64,000 bases of DNA from Enterobacter dykesii (lineage in GTDB: Bacteria > Pseudomonadota > Gammaproteobacteria > Enterobacterales > Enterobacteriaceae), in assembly GCF_008364625.2 (NCBI RefSeq), contig NZ_CP126604.1, forward strand, positions 868,001 through 932,000. Reading direction: 5' to 3'. Of this stretch, positions 55,046 to 64,000 are shown in pieces (position 1 is the first letter of the stretch; the number at the start of each line of letters is the position of its first letter). The notes below the pieces were generated by a model. That model was not told the origin of the DNA and ran no database searches. It was given only the letters and a program-made list of their open reading frames with translations. Made by a program: the position numbers and the translations under genes.

Positions 55046-55338
55046 CGACGGCGTAAGCGCAGCACTAAGGCCACAACGCCCAGAATCATACATCCCGCGA
55101 GGAAGGGGATCAGGCCGAACAGGGTACTGACGCCAAAGCCAATCTCAACTCGCGGGCGTCCGTTATCCTGCACCTGCATCAGGTGTTCATAAACGCCTGG
55201 CGCATGGACCAGCATATTAAGCAGCTGGGAACCAGCCCAGAAGCAGAACAGGACAAACAGGGCATAAGCGATATTACCCGCCGTGGAGGTTTTTGGTTTG
55301 CCGCCAAAAATCGGTTTCGACAATGTAAAGTCAGCCAT
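55042..55338 (-). CDS. yaiY: Inner-membrane protein YaiY
   Basis: This 98-residue DUF2755 membrane protein has two helices ([20 protein letters not shown] and [20 protein letters not shown]). The start at 55338 ([21 protein letters not shown]) follows E. coli YaiY; the longer ORF to 55425 lacks support. Function unknown; yaiW is convergent. Confidence 0.92.
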   Translation of the reverse strand: MADFTLSKPIFGGKPKTSTAGNIAYALFVLFCFWAGSQLLNMLVHAPGVYEHLMQVQDNGRPRVEIGFGVSTLFGLIPFLAGCMILGVVALVLRLRRR

Positions 55339-55586
55339 ATGACCTCCCGAAATATCACTCTGATTTAATACGCGTCTTACAGGGTGAGTTTGACAGGTCA
55401 TCGTATTTGTCAATATCAGAATCATGGTAATTTACGCGCCGGAATCCTCCTGGATTGTCGATTTCTGCAGCACATCACAATTTCATTACTTAAGTGAAAT
55501 TGCGTCGCGTTTCAGAATTTCCGCATCTGCCACAGACCTGGCCGTAAAACTGTGAGAGGATGTCTTTTTTTCCTGCCGGAGTTGTT

Positions 55587-55814
55587 ATGAAGCTCACGTC
55601 CAAACTACGCCGTGACTGGCACTACTATGCCTTTGCTATCGGGCTGATCTTTATTCTTAACGGTGTCGTGGGCCTGTTGGGGTTTGAAGCAAAAGGCTGG
55701 CAAACGTATGCCGTTGGGCTGGTGACCTGGGTAATCAGTTTCTGGCTGGCGGGGCTGATTATCCGCCGTCGTCCTGAAGAGACGACAGCGGATGAGGCGA
55801 AGAGCGCCGATTAA
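55587..55814 (+). CDS. yaiZ: Small inner-membrane protein YaiZ
   Basis: This 75-residue DUF2754 protein has two membrane segments ([20 protein letters not shown] and [19 protein letters not shown]). The core is almost the same as in E. coli YaiZ (70 residues). ATG at 55587 is chosen over 55560. Its stop overlaps the end of convergent ddlA by 4 nt. Confidence 0.92.
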   Translation: MKLTSKLRRDWHYYAFAIGLIFILNGVVGLLGFEAKGWQTYAVGLVTWVISFWLAGLIIRRRPEETTADEAKSAD

Positions 55815-56911
55815 CCGTTTACGGAACTTTTAAGCGCGCTGTCGGCGGCGTGACGTTCCAGCGCCAGTTCGATCAGGCGGGTGATCAATTCCGGGTAGCT
55901 CAGGCCGCTCGCCTGCCACAGCTTCGGATACATGCTGATGTTGGTGAACCCCGGCAGCGTGTTGATTTCATTGATCACCACGTCGTTTTCCGGCGTCAGG
56001 AACACGTCCACGCGCGCCATGCCGCAGCAGCCGAGCGTCTGATAGGCGCTAATGGCGATCGCGCGGATCTTATCGTTAACCGCCGGATCGAGATCCGCAG
56101 GAACGACAACCTGCGCGCCTTTGTCATCAATGTATTTGGTGTCGTACGAGTAGAAATCGCTGTTTAAGACCACTTCGCCGCAGGTGCTCGCCTGTGGAAA
56201 ATCGTTGCCCAGCACGGCGCACTCAATTTCACGGCCTTTGATGCCCTGCTCAACCACCACTTTATGGTCGAACTCAAACGCCAGACGGACGGCCTGCGTG
56301 AACTCAGCTTCGCTGGTGACTTTGCTGACGCCCACGGAGGAGCCCTGGTTTGCAGGCTTCACAAACAGCGGCAGACCCAGCTCTTCGCTTATTTGCGCGA
56401 AGCTGTGTTTGTCGCGGTTGGCGCGGGTGAGGGTCACGAACGGCGCAATATTCAGCCCGGCATCGCGCAGCAGGCGTTTGGTGACGTCTTTGTCCATGCA
56501 CGCAGCAGAGCCGAGAACATCCGAGCCGACGAACGGCAGGTTGGCCATGCGCAGCATCCCCTGCAGGGAACCATCTTCGCCCAGGGTGCCGTGAACGATA
56601 GGGAAGACAACGTCGATCTGGGCGAGAGCCTGTGCGTTTCCGGCGTCGATAAGCTGCCCCTTCACGACGCCGGGTACGGTGGCGACGCTCACTTCCGAAG
56701 GATTAAGGGCGATGTGCGCCGGATCGTGAGCATTCAGCAGATACTGGCTGGCATCGTTAACGTGCCACTGGCCCTGTTTATCAATGCCCAGCAGCACCAC
56801 GTCGAAACGGCTTTTATCGATCGCATCAACGATATTTTTGGCCGATTGCAATGACACTTCGTGCTCCGCTGATTTTCCCCCAAAGACAATACCTACGCGC
56901 TGCTTAGCCAT
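55811..56911 (-). CDS. ddlA: D-alanine-D-alanine ligase DdlA
   Basis: This 366-residue ATP-grasp enzyme joins two D-alanines for cell-wall synthesis. Features are [16 protein letters not shown] near the N-terminus, [18 protein letters not shown], the ATP-grasp core and [15 protein letters not shown] with metal-binding residues. The start at 56911 ([12 protein letters not shown]) follows E. coli; the ORF running to 57049 has a nonconserved extension that overlaps the next gene. Confidence 0.96.
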   Translation of the reverse strand: MAKQRVGIVFGGKSAEHEVSLQSAKNIVDAIDKSRFDVVLLGIDKQGQWHVNDASQYLLNAHDPAHIALNPSEVSVATVPGVVKGQLIDAGNAQALAQIDVVFPIVHGTLGEDGSLQGMLRMANLPFVGSDVLGSAACMDKDVTKRLLRDAGLNIAPFVTLTRANRDKHSFAQISEELGLPLFVKPANQGSSVGVSKVTSEAEFTQAVRLAFEFDHKVVVEQGIKGREIECAVLGNDFPQASTCGEVVLNSDFYSYDTKYIDDKGAQVVVPADLDPAVNDKIRAIAISAYQTLGCCGMARVDVFLTPENDVVINEINTLPGFTNISMYPKLWQASGLSYPELITRLIELALERHAADSALKSSVNG

Positions 56912-57014
56912 CTCACTCTCTTCCAGTCTGACGAAAAGCCAATAACATACCACGATGCCCGGCGGGTTTCGCGGCCTTCTGCCATAATGTTTTGGGGAAT
57001 CTTGAGGGGGGAGA

Positions 57015-57698
57015 GTGAAAGGAAAAACGCTGCTGACCGTTTTCATCATTGTGGCCGTTGCAACGGTGGGTTACCGCTGGTTGCCGCCTTACTACAACCC
57101 TTTCATACCGCTGACGCTTGACGACCCGCCGGGCCGAATCACCCAGTATAAGCTTCGGCGCTTAACTCCCGAGGCGTGCGAGAGCCTGCTGTCGCAGGCT
57201 AACCAAAGAGATCTCATCCACACCCAGCCGGTGGCGGACAGCGGCGGCGCGTGTCCGCTTAACAACGTCGTGCGCGTGCGTGACTTCGGTCCGGTCGGCC
57301 TGAACGGGAGCTTTCTTGCCAGCTGTCCGCTGGCGCTCAGCTCTGCGCTGTTTATCAGCCAGCAGGCCCGACCGCTGACAAAGCGCTATACGGGCAGCGA
57401 CCTTGCGCGTATCGACCACCTCGGCAGCTTTGCCTGCCGCAATATTTACCACCGCCCTGACGCGCGACGCAGTGAACATGCCACGGCGGAGGCGCTGGAT
57501 ATCGCCGCTTTTAGGCTGGCGAACGGGGAGCGCGTCACGGTGCTGAACGGCTGGAAGGCGGCAACAACGCAGCCATGGCTGAAGGCCATGCTGGCGGCAA
57601 GCTGCGGCTACTACGGAAACGGCCTCGGGCCGGAGTATAACGCGGCGCATGCCAACCATTTTCATCTGGGAATGCGCGGTTTCGGACTCTGTCGGTGA
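57015..57698 (+). CDS. Extensin-like C-terminal domain protein
   Basis: This 227-residue protein has an N-terminal membrane anchor ([19 protein letters not shown]) and a DUF/extensin-like C-terminal domain (about 90-225: [58 protein letters not shown]). The HxTAEALD and HANHFHLG motifs are like those of D-Ala-D-Ala-carboxypeptidase-related zinc enzymes. Cysteines at several places may form disulfides in the periplasm. It is divergent from ddlA with a short gap. Confidence 0.85.
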   Translation: MKGKTLLTVFIIVAVATVGYRWLPPYYNPFIPLTLDDPPGRITQYKLRRLTPEACESLLSQANQRDLIHTQPVADSGGACPLNNVVRVRDFGPVGLNGSFLASCPLALSSALFISQQARPLTKRYTGSDLARIDHLGSFACRNIYHRPDARRSEHATAEALDIAAFRLANGERVTVLNGWKAATTQPWLKAMLAASCGYYGNGLGPEYNAAHANHFHLGMRGFGLCR

Positions 57699-57866
57699 AG
57701 CATAATATTCCGCCAGAAAATGGATGAATTGTGACTTATTTCACAAATATGATGACTGGGAAGATAAAACACCAAAGTCAGTTGGGCCGCATCTCTGGTG
57801 CGACGTTAGTACGCGTAACTTGCTAATCTGTCGGCGAATTCGCCTAAAAATGAAGACTATTTCTTT

Positions 57867-59078
57867 ATGGAATCCTGGAAAGTTAATCTCATCTCGGTCT
57901 GGTTCGGCTGCTTCTTTACCGGGCTGGCGATCAGCCAGATCCTGCCGTTCCTGCCGCTGTACGTCTCGCAGCTGGGGGTGACCTCGCATGAAGCGCTCTC
58001 CATGTGGTCCGGCCTGACGTTCAGCGTCACGTTTCTGGTCTCCGCCATTGTGTCACCGATGTGGGGCAGCCTGGCGGATCGGAAAGGCCGAAAACTGATG
58101 CTGCTGCGCGCCTCGCTCGGGATGGCGATTGCCATTCTGCTGCAGGCCTTCGCCACCAACGTCTGGCAGCTGTTTTTCCTGCGCGCGGTGATGGGGCTGA
58201 CGTCCGGGTACATTCCGAATGCCATGGCGCTGGTCGCCTCTCAGGTGCCACGCGAGCGTAGCGGCTGGGCGCTGAGTACGCTCTCCACGGCACAGATCAG
58301 CGGCGTCGTCGGCGGTCCGCTGCTGGGCGGTTTTCTGGCGGACCACGTCGGGCTGCGCGCGGTATTTATTATCACCGCGATCCTGCTGGTGGTCAGTTTT
58401 CTGGTCACGCTCTTTCTTATCAAAGAGGGAGGCCGCCCGGTTATCAGTAAATCTGAACGCCTGAGCGGCAAGGCCGTTTTTGCCTCGCTGCCCTATCCGG
58501 GACTGATGATCAGCCTGTTTGTGACCACTATGGTTATCCAGCTTTGTAACGGTTCGGTCGGTCCGATTCTGGCGCTGTTTATCAAGTCGATGGAGCCGGA
58601 AAGTACAAATATTGCTTTTCTGAGCGGCATGATTGCCGCCGTGCCGGGCGTATCCGCCCTGATTTCCGCACCGCGTCTGGGAAAACTGGGTGACAGGATC
58701 GGCACGGCGCGCATCCTGATGGCGACGCTGATATTTGCGGTCGTGCTCTTCTTCGCGATGTCGTTTGTCACCTCTCCGCTTCAGCTTGGCATATTGCGAT
58801 TTCTGCTCGGGTTTGCCGATGGCGCCATGTTGCCTGCGGTACAGACCCTGCTGGTTAAATATTCCAGCGACCAGGTGACGGGGCGTATTTTTGGATATAA
58901 CCAGTCATTTATGTATCTGGGGAATGTTGCCGGTCCGCTTATTGGGGCATCCGTTTCCGCGATGGCCGGTTTTCGTTGGGTATTTGCGGCTACGGCGATT
59001 GTCGTTTTAATCAATATTATCCAGCTGGCTATTGCGCTGCGTCGCCGCAGACAAATGGCGGAAGCGAAATCGTCGTGA
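57867..59078 (+). CDS. MFS multidrug efflux transporter (MdtG-like)
   Basis: This 403-residue protein has 12 predicted transmembrane helices. MFS motif A is visible as [13 protein letters not shown] after TM2, and its relative in the second half is [12 protein letters not shown]. The match to MdtG of E. coli is good in the first half ([37 protein letters not shown]). It probably exports drugs or small molecules by proton antiport. It is transcribed alone and followed by a strong terminator. Confidence 0.88.
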   Translation: MESWKVNLISVWFGCFFTGLAISQILPFLPLYVSQLGVTSHEALSMWSGLTFSVTFLVSAIVSPMWGSLADRKGRKLMLLRASLGMAIAILLQAFATNVWQLFFLRAVMGLTSGYIPNAMALVASQVPRERSGWALSTLSTAQISGVVGGPLLGGFLADHVGLRAVFIITAILLVVSFLVTLFLIKEGGRPVISKSERLSGKAVFASLPYPGLMISLFVTTMVIQLCNGSVGPILALFIKSMEPESTNIAFLSGMIAAVPGVSALISAPRLGKLGDRIGTARILMATLIFAVVLFFAMSFVTSPLQLGILRFLLGFADGAMLPAVQTLLVKYSSDQVTGRIFGYNQSFMYLGNVAGPLIGASVSAMAGFRWVFAATAIVVLINIIQLAIALRRRRQMAEAKSS

Positions 59079-59115
59079 TAATCGTTTCGTTGATGTATTA
59101 TATATTCTTATGGTA

Positions 59116-59151
59116 GCCGCATTTTTATATAACAAAATGCGGCGTTTTTTT
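59116..59151 (+). terminator. Terminator after the MFS gene
   Basis: GCCGCATTTT and AAAATGCGGC form a perfect 10-bp stem with an 8-nt loop, followed by GTTTTTTT. Confidence 0.93.
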
Positions 59152-59291
59152 ATAGAAAAACGTTTCGCTCGCCGCGGCGATCTTCTATTTTCATTCCTGC
59201 ATCACTTTTGCATACCATAATAAATTTCTTCTCTTTGCATTATGGATTCAGAATGCTAACTTCAGACAAAACTGAAAAAGGAACTGGCACG

Positions 59292-59552
59292 ATGAAAAAT
59301 CTCATTGCTGAATTGCTGGTCAAGCTGGCACAAAAGGAAGAGGAGTCAAAAGAGCTGGTGGCTCAGGTCGAAGCGCTTGAAATTGTGGTCACCGCGCTGC
59401 TGCGACAAATGGCGAAAACCGATCAGCAGGCGTTGATTGAGAGCGTGGAAGGCGCGCTGGAGAGCGTCAGGCCTGAATCGCAGGTTCCGGTTGAGGATGC
59501 GGAGATGCTCCACCAGTACGTAAAGAAGCTGTTAAGGCATCCGCGCAGCTAA
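59292..59552 (+). CDS. iraP: RssB anti-adaptor IraP
   Basis: This 86-residue coiled-coil protein binds RssB and so stabilises sigma S during phosphate starvation. The N-terminal [20 protein letters not shown] and the C-terminal [10 protein letters not shown] match E. coli IraP (86 residues). ATG at 59292 is chosen over 59208. phoA, also phosphate-regulated, follows. Confidence 0.93.
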   Translation: MKNLIAELLVKLAQKEEESKELVAQVEALEIVVTALLRQMAKTDQQALIESVEGALESVRPESQVPVEDAEMLHQYVKKLLRHPRS

Positions 59553-59573
59553 ACCGTCACAGGACGTAACGAC

Positions 59574-59607
59574 GTGTCATAGAATTGTCATGCAGGATGC
59601 CTATAGT
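59574..59607 (+). promoter_or_regulatory. Pho box and -10 element of phoA
   Basis: GTGTCAT (59574-59580) and TTGTCAT (59585-59591) form the two half-sites of a pho box with an 11-nt period, followed by TATAGT (59602-59607) as -10. The arrangement matches the E. coli phoA promoter, activated by PhoB. Confidence 0.85.
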
Positions 59608-59651
59608 CGCTCTGTTTTTATTTTTATGTATTTGTACATGGAGAAAATAAA

Positions 59652-61067
59652 TTGAAACAGAGCGCACTTTTCATCGCATTACTTCCCCTGTTAATTACCC
59701 CTGCCATTTATGCCGATACTGCCCAAACCAGCGTGCTGGATAATCGCGCGGCAAAAGGGGATATCACCCAGCCTGGCGGCGCACGCCGTTTATCAGAAGA
59801 TCAAACTGCCGCTATTCGCGCTTCGCTGAATGATAAGCCGGCGAAAAATATTATTCTGCTTATTGGCGATGGAATGGGGGATTCCGAAATCACGGCGGCG
59901 CGAAATTATGCCGAGGGTGCGGGCGGCTTTTTTAAAGGTATCGACGCATTACCGTTGACCGGACAATATACCCATTACGCGCTGGATAAAAAAACCGGTA
60001 AACCGGATTACGTCACGGACTCCGCGGCCTCTGCTACGGCGTGGTCCACCGGCGTGAAAACCTATAATGGCGCGCTGGGTGTGGATATACACGAAAAAGA
60101 TCACCAAACCCTTCTGGAGATGGCAAAAGCGGCGGGCCTGGCGACCGGCAACGTCTCTACCGCTGAACTTCAGGATGCAACGCCCGCGGCGCTGGTGGCG
60201 CACGTGACCTCGCGTAAATGCTACGGTCCGTCAGTGACCAGCGAAAAATGTCCGACGAACGCGCTGGAAAAAGGCGGCAAAGGCTCAATTACGGAACAGC
60301 TGCTGAACGCGCGTCCTGACGTGACCCTGGGCGGCGGCGCGAAAACCTTCGCAGAAACCGCGACGGCGGGCGAATGGCAGGGTAAAACGCTGCGCGAGCA
60401 GGCGCAGGCCCGCGGCTATCAGCTGGTGAGTGATGCGAATTCGCTTGCAGCCATCACCGAGGCGAACCAGGACAAGCCGCTGCTGGGGCTATTCTCTGAC
60501 GGCAACATGCCCGTGCGCTGGGAAGGACCAAAAGCCTCGTATCACGGCAATATCGATAAGCCTGCCGTAACCTGTACGCCTAACCCGAAACGCACGGACA
60601 GCGTACCGGCGCTGGCGGCGATGACCGATAAAGCCATCTCTCTGCTGAGCAAGAGCGAAAAAGGATTCTTCCTGCAGGTAGAAGGCGCGTCGATCGATAA
60701 GCAGGATCATGCGGCGAACCCGTGCGGCCAGATTGGCGAAACCGTCGATCTGGACGAAGCGGTGCAGAAGGCGCTTGAGTTTGCGAAAAAAGACGGTAAC
60801 ACCCTGGTGATCGTCACCGCGGACCATGCGCACGCCAGCCAGATCATCCCGACAGATACCAAAGCCCCGGGCCTGACGCAGGCGCTGAACACCAAAGATG
60901 GCGCCGTTATGGTGTTGAGCTACGGCAACTCTGAGGAAGAGTCCATGGAGCACACGGGCACCCAGCTGCGTATTGCCGCCTACGGCCCGCACGCGGCAAA
61001 TGTGGTAGGCCTGACCGATCAAACGGATCTGTTCTACACCATGAAGGCGGCGCTGGGTCTGAAATGA
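59652..61067 (+). CDS. phoA: Alkaline phosphatase PhoA
   Basis: This 471-residue periplasmic zinc enzyme frees phosphate from esters. A signal peptide ending in [18 protein letters not shown] (metal aspartate), [13 protein letters not shown] (catalytic serine), ADHAHASQI and EHTGTQLRI (metal histidines) are present. It starts at TTG (59652); E. coli also uses a non-ATG start (GTG). GGAGAAAATAAA stands before it. Confidence 0.96.
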   Translation: MKQSALFIALLPLLITPAIYADTAQTSVLDNRAAKGDITQPGGARRLSEDQTAAIRASLNDKPAKNIILLIGDGMGDSEITAARNYAEGAGGFFKGIDALPLTGQYTHYALDKKTGKPDYVTDSAASATAWSTGVKTYNGALGVDIHEKDHQTLLEMAKAAGLATGNVSTAELQDATPAALVAHVTSRKCYGPSVTSEKCPTNALEKGGKGSITEQLLNARPDVTLGGGAKTFAETATAGEWQGKTLREQAQARGYQLVSDANSLAAITEANQDKPLLGLFSDGNMPVRWEGPKASYHGNIDKPAVTCTPNPKRTDSVPALAAMTDKAISLLSKSEKGFFLQVEGASIDKQDHAANPCGQIGETVDLDEAVQKALEFAKKDGNTLVIVTADHAHASQIIPTDTKAPGLTQALNTKDGAVMVLSYGNSEEESMEHTGTQLRIAAYGPHAANVVGLTDQTDLFYTMKAALGLK

Positions 61068-61074
61068 TAAAAAT

Positions 61075-61109
61075 CCCGGCGGAAATCACATCTGCCGGGT
61101 GGTTTTTTT
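61075..61109 (+). terminator. Terminator after phoA
   Basis: CCCGGC and GCCGGG form a stem around 13 nt, followed by TGGTTTTTTT. Confidence 0.85.
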
Positions 61110-61157
61110 CCTGTCACGAACCAGACTTACAGGGAATGTTCACAAAAGGATGGTGCA

Positions 61158-61478
61158 ATGAAAACAACATTACTGGTTACTCTGCTCTCCGGCCTGTTCC
61201 TGGTCGCATCGGCGAACGCGGAAGAGAAAACGCTAACGCCGCAACAACAGCGTATGACCACCTGTAATCAACAGGCGACGTCGCAGAGTCTGAAGGGAGA
61301 TGCTCGCAAGACCTACATGAGCGACTGCCTTAAAAACGGCGCCGCGAAACCGGGTGAAAAAAGCCTGACGCCGCAGCAGCAAAAAATGCGCGAGTGTAAT
61401 GCGAAAGCGACCGAGCAGTCCCTTAAAGGTGACGACCGCAGCAAGTTCATGAGCGCGTGCCTGAAGAAAAAAGTGTAG
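61158..61478 (+). CDS. psiF: Phosphate-starvation-inducible protein PsiF
   Basis: This 106-residue periplasmic protein has a signal peptide (TLLVTLLSGLFLVASANA) and two PsiF repeats, each with a LTPQQQ motif and a pair of cysteines (about 26-60 and 69-103). It follows phoA as in E. coli, though a terminator lies between them, so it may have its own promoter or be read through. Confidence 0.95.
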   Translation: MKTTLLVTLLSGLFLVASANAEEKTLTPQQQRMTTCNQQATSQSLKGDARKTYMSDCLKNGAAKPGEKSLTPQQQKMRECNAKATEQSLKGDDRSKFMSACLKKKV

Positions 61479-61484
61479 TTCAAA

Positions 61485-61512
61485 CGGGTGAGCGGCTCCG
61501 GCGGCTCACCCG
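61485..61512 (+). terminator. Hairpin after psiF
   Basis: CGGGTGAGC and GCTCACCCG form a perfect 9-bp stem with a 10-nt loop. The following AAATTTC is a poor T run, so termination may be partial. Confidence 0.6.
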
Positions 61513-61580
61513 AAATTTCATACTTTCCCCGCATACCCCCTCTCTATAATTTGGGAAAATGTTTCAGAATATTCCCAAAA

Positions 61581-62684
61581 ATGATGAATGATGAAACGTA
61601 TTACAACAAAAAGCGCATTCGGGAAGAGTGGAATTTAACCCTTTCTCAGGATGACCCTCACCGCGCCGGCATTCAGTTTGCCCGGCGAGTCCGGCTGGCG
61701 CGCGCCGTCGGGCTGGCGGCGATGTTTTTCCCCGTTGCGGGGATGTTGGTAACCCATTTTTTACCCGGTGGCTGGTGGCTTTTACTGGTGGGCTGGTCGT
61801 TCGTCTGGCCCCATTTTGCCTGGCAGCTGTCCTGCCGCGCCGCTTCACCTCATCAGCAGGAAATTTTCAATCTTAAAATCGATGCCATTATTGCCGGGCT
61901 GTGGATCGGCGTGATGGGGATGAATGCGTTACCCACGGCAGCGCTGGTGATGATGGTAGGGATGAATATGATGGGTTCCGGCGGCTGTCGTCTGTTCATC
62001 CCGGGGATTGCGTTGACGCTGCTCTCCGCGCTGGTGACCCTACCTCTCGTCGGGAAGGTGGTCGTCTTCAACCCCGACCCCGTAGAGTGGATCCTGACGC
62101 TGCCCGTACTTATGCTTTATCCCATGCTGTTTGCCTGGCTCAGCCACCGCACCGCCGTCAGGCTTGCGGAGCACAAGCGGCGGCTGGAAATGATGAGCAC
62201 CCGCGACGGCATGACCGGGGTCTTTAACCGTCGCCACTGGGAAATGCTGCTGCGAAATGAATTTGAGCATTGTCGGCGCGACCACAGCACCGCCACGATA
62301 TTGCTGATTGATATAGACCACTTTAAAAACATCAACGACACCTGGGGGCACGACGTGGGCGACGAGGCGATCGTTGCCATTACGCGTCAGCTCCAGCGGT
62401 CGGTACGGTCAGGCGATGCGATCGGCCGGTTTGGCGGAGATGAGTTTGCGGTGATCATGTCGCAGACCGCGGCGGAAAGCGCCATCGCCGTGATGTCGCG
62501 GCTGCATGAGCGGCTGGAAAAACTGACGTTACCGTGTGCGCCAAAAGAAGCGCTGCGCATCAGCGTAGGCGTTGCCCCCTGGGGGCCGCAGTTTGGACAT
62601 TATCGGGAATGGCTGAAGGCGGCCGACGTCGCGCTGTACAGGGCGAAAAATGCCGGGCGCGGCCGCACCGAAGTGGCCGCCTGA
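61581..62684 (+). CDS. dgcC: Diguanylate cyclase DgcC (AdrA/YaiC)
   Basis: This 367-residue enzyme makes cyclic di-GMP for cellulose synthesis under CsgD control. The MASE2-type N-terminus has several membrane helices, and the GGDEF domain carries RFGGDEFAVI with an RSGD inhibitory site exactly five residues before it. ATG at 61581 (MMNDE) is chosen. The E. coli start (MFPKIMNDE) falls on an ATT codon here. RBS is weak. Confidence 0.94.
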   Translation: MMNDETYYNKKRIREEWNLTLSQDDPHRAGIQFARRVRLARAVGLAAMFFPVAGMLVTHFLPGGWWLLLVGWSFVWPHFAWQLSCRAASPHQQEIFNLKIDAIIAGLWIGVMGMNALPTAALVMMVGMNMMGSGGCRLFIPGIALTLLSALVTLPLVGKVVVFNPDPVEWILTLPVLMLYPMLFAWLSHRTAVRLAEHKRRLEMMSTRDGMTGVFNRRHWEMLLRNEFEHCRRDHSTATILLIDIDHFKNINDTWGHDVGDEAIVAITRQLQRSVRSGDAIGRFGGDEFAVIMSQTAAESAIAVMSRLHERLEKLTLPCAPKEALRISVGVAPWGPQFGHYREWLKAADVALYRAKNAGRGRTEVAA

Positions 62685-62698
62685 CGCCCGGTCAGAAA

Positions 62699-63508
62699 TC
62701 AGGATTTACTCAGCTTCTCTGATTTTTCCATGCATTTTGCCATTGCCTCAATGACTGCCGAGCGGAACCCGCGCTCTTCCAGCACCCGCACCGCTTCGAT
62801 GGTGGTACCCCCCGGGGAGCAGACCATATCTTTCAGTTCACCCGGATGTTTGCCGGTTTCCAGCACCATTTTGGCGGAGCCCATGACGGCCTGCGCGGCG
62901 AACTTATACGCCTGCGCGCGCGGCATTCCGCCAAGCACGGCGGCGTCGGCCATCGCTTCTAAAAACATGAAGACATACGCAGGTGCAGAACCGCTGACGC
63001 CGACCACCGGATGGATCATCGATTCGGCAATCACTTCTGCTTCACCGAAGCAGCGGAAAATGTTCAATACATCGGCCACTTCTTCCGTGGTCACCAGCGC
63101 GTTAGGCGTAACGGAGGTCATGCCGGCGTTGACCAGCGAGGGGGTATTGGGCATCGCGCGGACGATTTTGCGGTCGTGGCCCAGCGCGCGCGCCAGCTGA
63201 TCGAGCGTGACGCCTGCGGCAATCGACACGACCAGCGTCTCTTTGTTCAGGCTGGAGGTGATGTCGCTCAGCACTTTGATCATGATGTTTGGCTTGACGG
63301 CGCCAAAGACGATATCGGCGACCTGGGCGACTTCCTGCGCGCTTTCGGCGGCGTTGATCCCGTATTGATCGCGCAACGCGGCGACCTTATCCGGTGACGG
63401 GGTATAGACCCAAATCTGACCCGGCAGCACCTGTCCGCTGGCGATCAGACCGCCCAGGATGGCTTTGCCCATGTTACCGCAGCCGATAAACCCGATTTTC
63501 TTGTCCAT
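62699..63508 (-). CDS. proC: Pyrroline-5-carboxylate reductase ProC
   Basis: This 269-residue enzyme performs the last step of proline synthesis with NAD(P)H. The Rossmann glycine motif is GFIGCGNMGKAI, and the C-terminus has MVCSPGGTTIEAVRVLEE. The match with E. coli ProC is nearly full length. ATG at 63508 with GGAG RBS is preferred to the GTG at 63511. Convergent with dgcC. Confidence 0.97.
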   Translation of the reverse strand: MDKKIGFIGCGNMGKAILGGLIASGQVLPGQIWVYTPSPDKVAALRDQYGINAAESAQEVAQVADIVFGAVKPNIMIKVLSDITSSLNKETLVVSIAAGVTLDQLARALGHDRKIVRAMPNTPSLVNAGMTSVTPNALVTTEEVADVLNIFRCFGEAEVIAESMIHPVVGVSGSAPAYVFMFLEAMADAAVLGGMPRAQAYKFAAQAVMGSAKMVLETGKHPGELKDMVCSPGGTTIEAVRVLEERGFRSAVIEAMAKCMEKSEKLSKS

Positions 63509-63605
63509 CACGATTCTCCGTCATTATGCGTTGTTTTCTCTGATTGATAGCTTAACAACGAAATGCAGGCGACAATAGTCGACAGAGTCATTATGGGGAG
63601 ACAAT

Positions 63606-64000
63606 ATGGCGATTTGGGTTGATGCGGACGCGTGTCCGAATGTGATTAAAGAGATTTTGTTTCGCGCCGCCGAGCGCGTTCAGATGCCGCTGACGCTGGT
63701 GGCGAACCAGAATATTCGCGTACCGCCTTCACGGTTTATCCGCTCTTTGCGCGTGCCGGCCGGGTTCGACGTGGCGGATAACGAAATTGTTCGCCTGTGC
63801 AGCGCGGAGGATTTGGTGATCACGGCGGATATCCCGCTAGCCGCAGAAGTGCTGGAGAAAGGGGCGGCGGCGCTCAATCCGCGCGGGGAGCGTTACTCGC
63901 CTTCGACCATTCGGGAAAAGCTGACGATGCGCGATTTTATGGATACGATGCGGGCCAGCGGCGTGCAGACCGGTGGACCGGACAGCCTCTCCCAGCGCGA
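63606..64000 (+). CDS. yaiI: UPF0178 protein YaiI (3' end cut off by the window)
   Basis: The visible 131 residues begin [20 protein letters not shown], typical of the UPF0178 family, and carry the [11 protein letters not shown] motif with a PIN-like acidic arrangement. RBS GGGGAGAC before ATG. The family is about 150 residues, so about 20 are missing at the end. The function is not established. Confidence 0.95.
   Translation, partial: MAIWVDADACPNVIKEILFRAAERVQMPLTLVANQNIRVPPSRFIRSLRVPAGFDVADNEIVRLCSAEDLVITADIPLAAEVLEKGAAALNPRGERYSPSTIREKLTMRDFMDTMRASGVQTGGPDSLSQR

Overview
The window is an enterobacterial chromosome, most likely Enterobacter or a close relative. Its high-GC backbone matches the E. 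coli K-12 order proA-thrW ... tauABCD-hemB-autotransporter-iprA-ampH-sbmA-yaiW-yaiY-yaiZ-ddlA ... iraP-phoA-psiF-dgcC-proC-yaiI, and the encoded proteins are close to, but not identical with, the E. coli ones. All naming is from memory of families; no database was searched.

Positions 1-1258 hold the 3' part of proA and the tRNA gene thrW. An AT-rich island of about 21.8 kb (about 1242-23001) is integrated at the 3' end of thrW. It is bounded by an 18-bp direct repeat of the tRNA end, and near each end lies a pair of 9-bp repeats with the same 12-nt period, which look like integrase arm sites. In order the island carries: a P4-type integrase, a DUF6387-like protein and an AlpA-like regulator; a four-gene block of three tyrosine recombinases plus a small coiled-coil protein (Gamma-Mobile-Trio-like); a mobilization pair (MobA-type relaxase and MobC), so the island looks like an integrative and mobilizable element; two orphan AT-rich genes; a complete His-Xaa-Ser system hxsDBCA (two radical SAM maturases, a small partner and a secreted repeat substrate) followed closely by a DUF6119/TIGR04141 protein; and an opposing operon of a large serine recombinase with two ParB-like proteins.

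From 23002 to about 29000 is a decayed accessory zone: an IS3-family element with a duplicated terminal segment, a broken staphylococcal-nuclease-like gene, a DUF4236 protein, an IS3 transposase remnant, a second IprA-like regulator and small orphan genes. A chromosomal type A chloramphenicol acetyltransferase (29050-29727) closes it.

From 29.8 kb onward the sequence is mostly ordinary core genome: a GGDEF-EAL protein with a periplasmic partner, a catalase-like peroxidase with cytochrome b561, a second diguanylate cyclase, ydiK, mmuPM (with an apparent MetJ operator), tauABCD, a PlsC-GNAT acyltransferase, hemB, an autotransporter, iprA, ampH, a cysteine hydrolase, sbmA-yaiW, yaiY, yaiZ, ddlA, an extensin-like protein, an MFS transporter, iraP, phoA (with a pho box), psiF, dgcC, proC and the start of yaiI.

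The most interesting system is hxsDBCA: the genes are translationally coupled, the substrate has five tandem His-x-Ser units between a signal peptide and a peptidoglycan-binding domain, and the whole system sits on a mobilizable island beside a likely defence-type gene.
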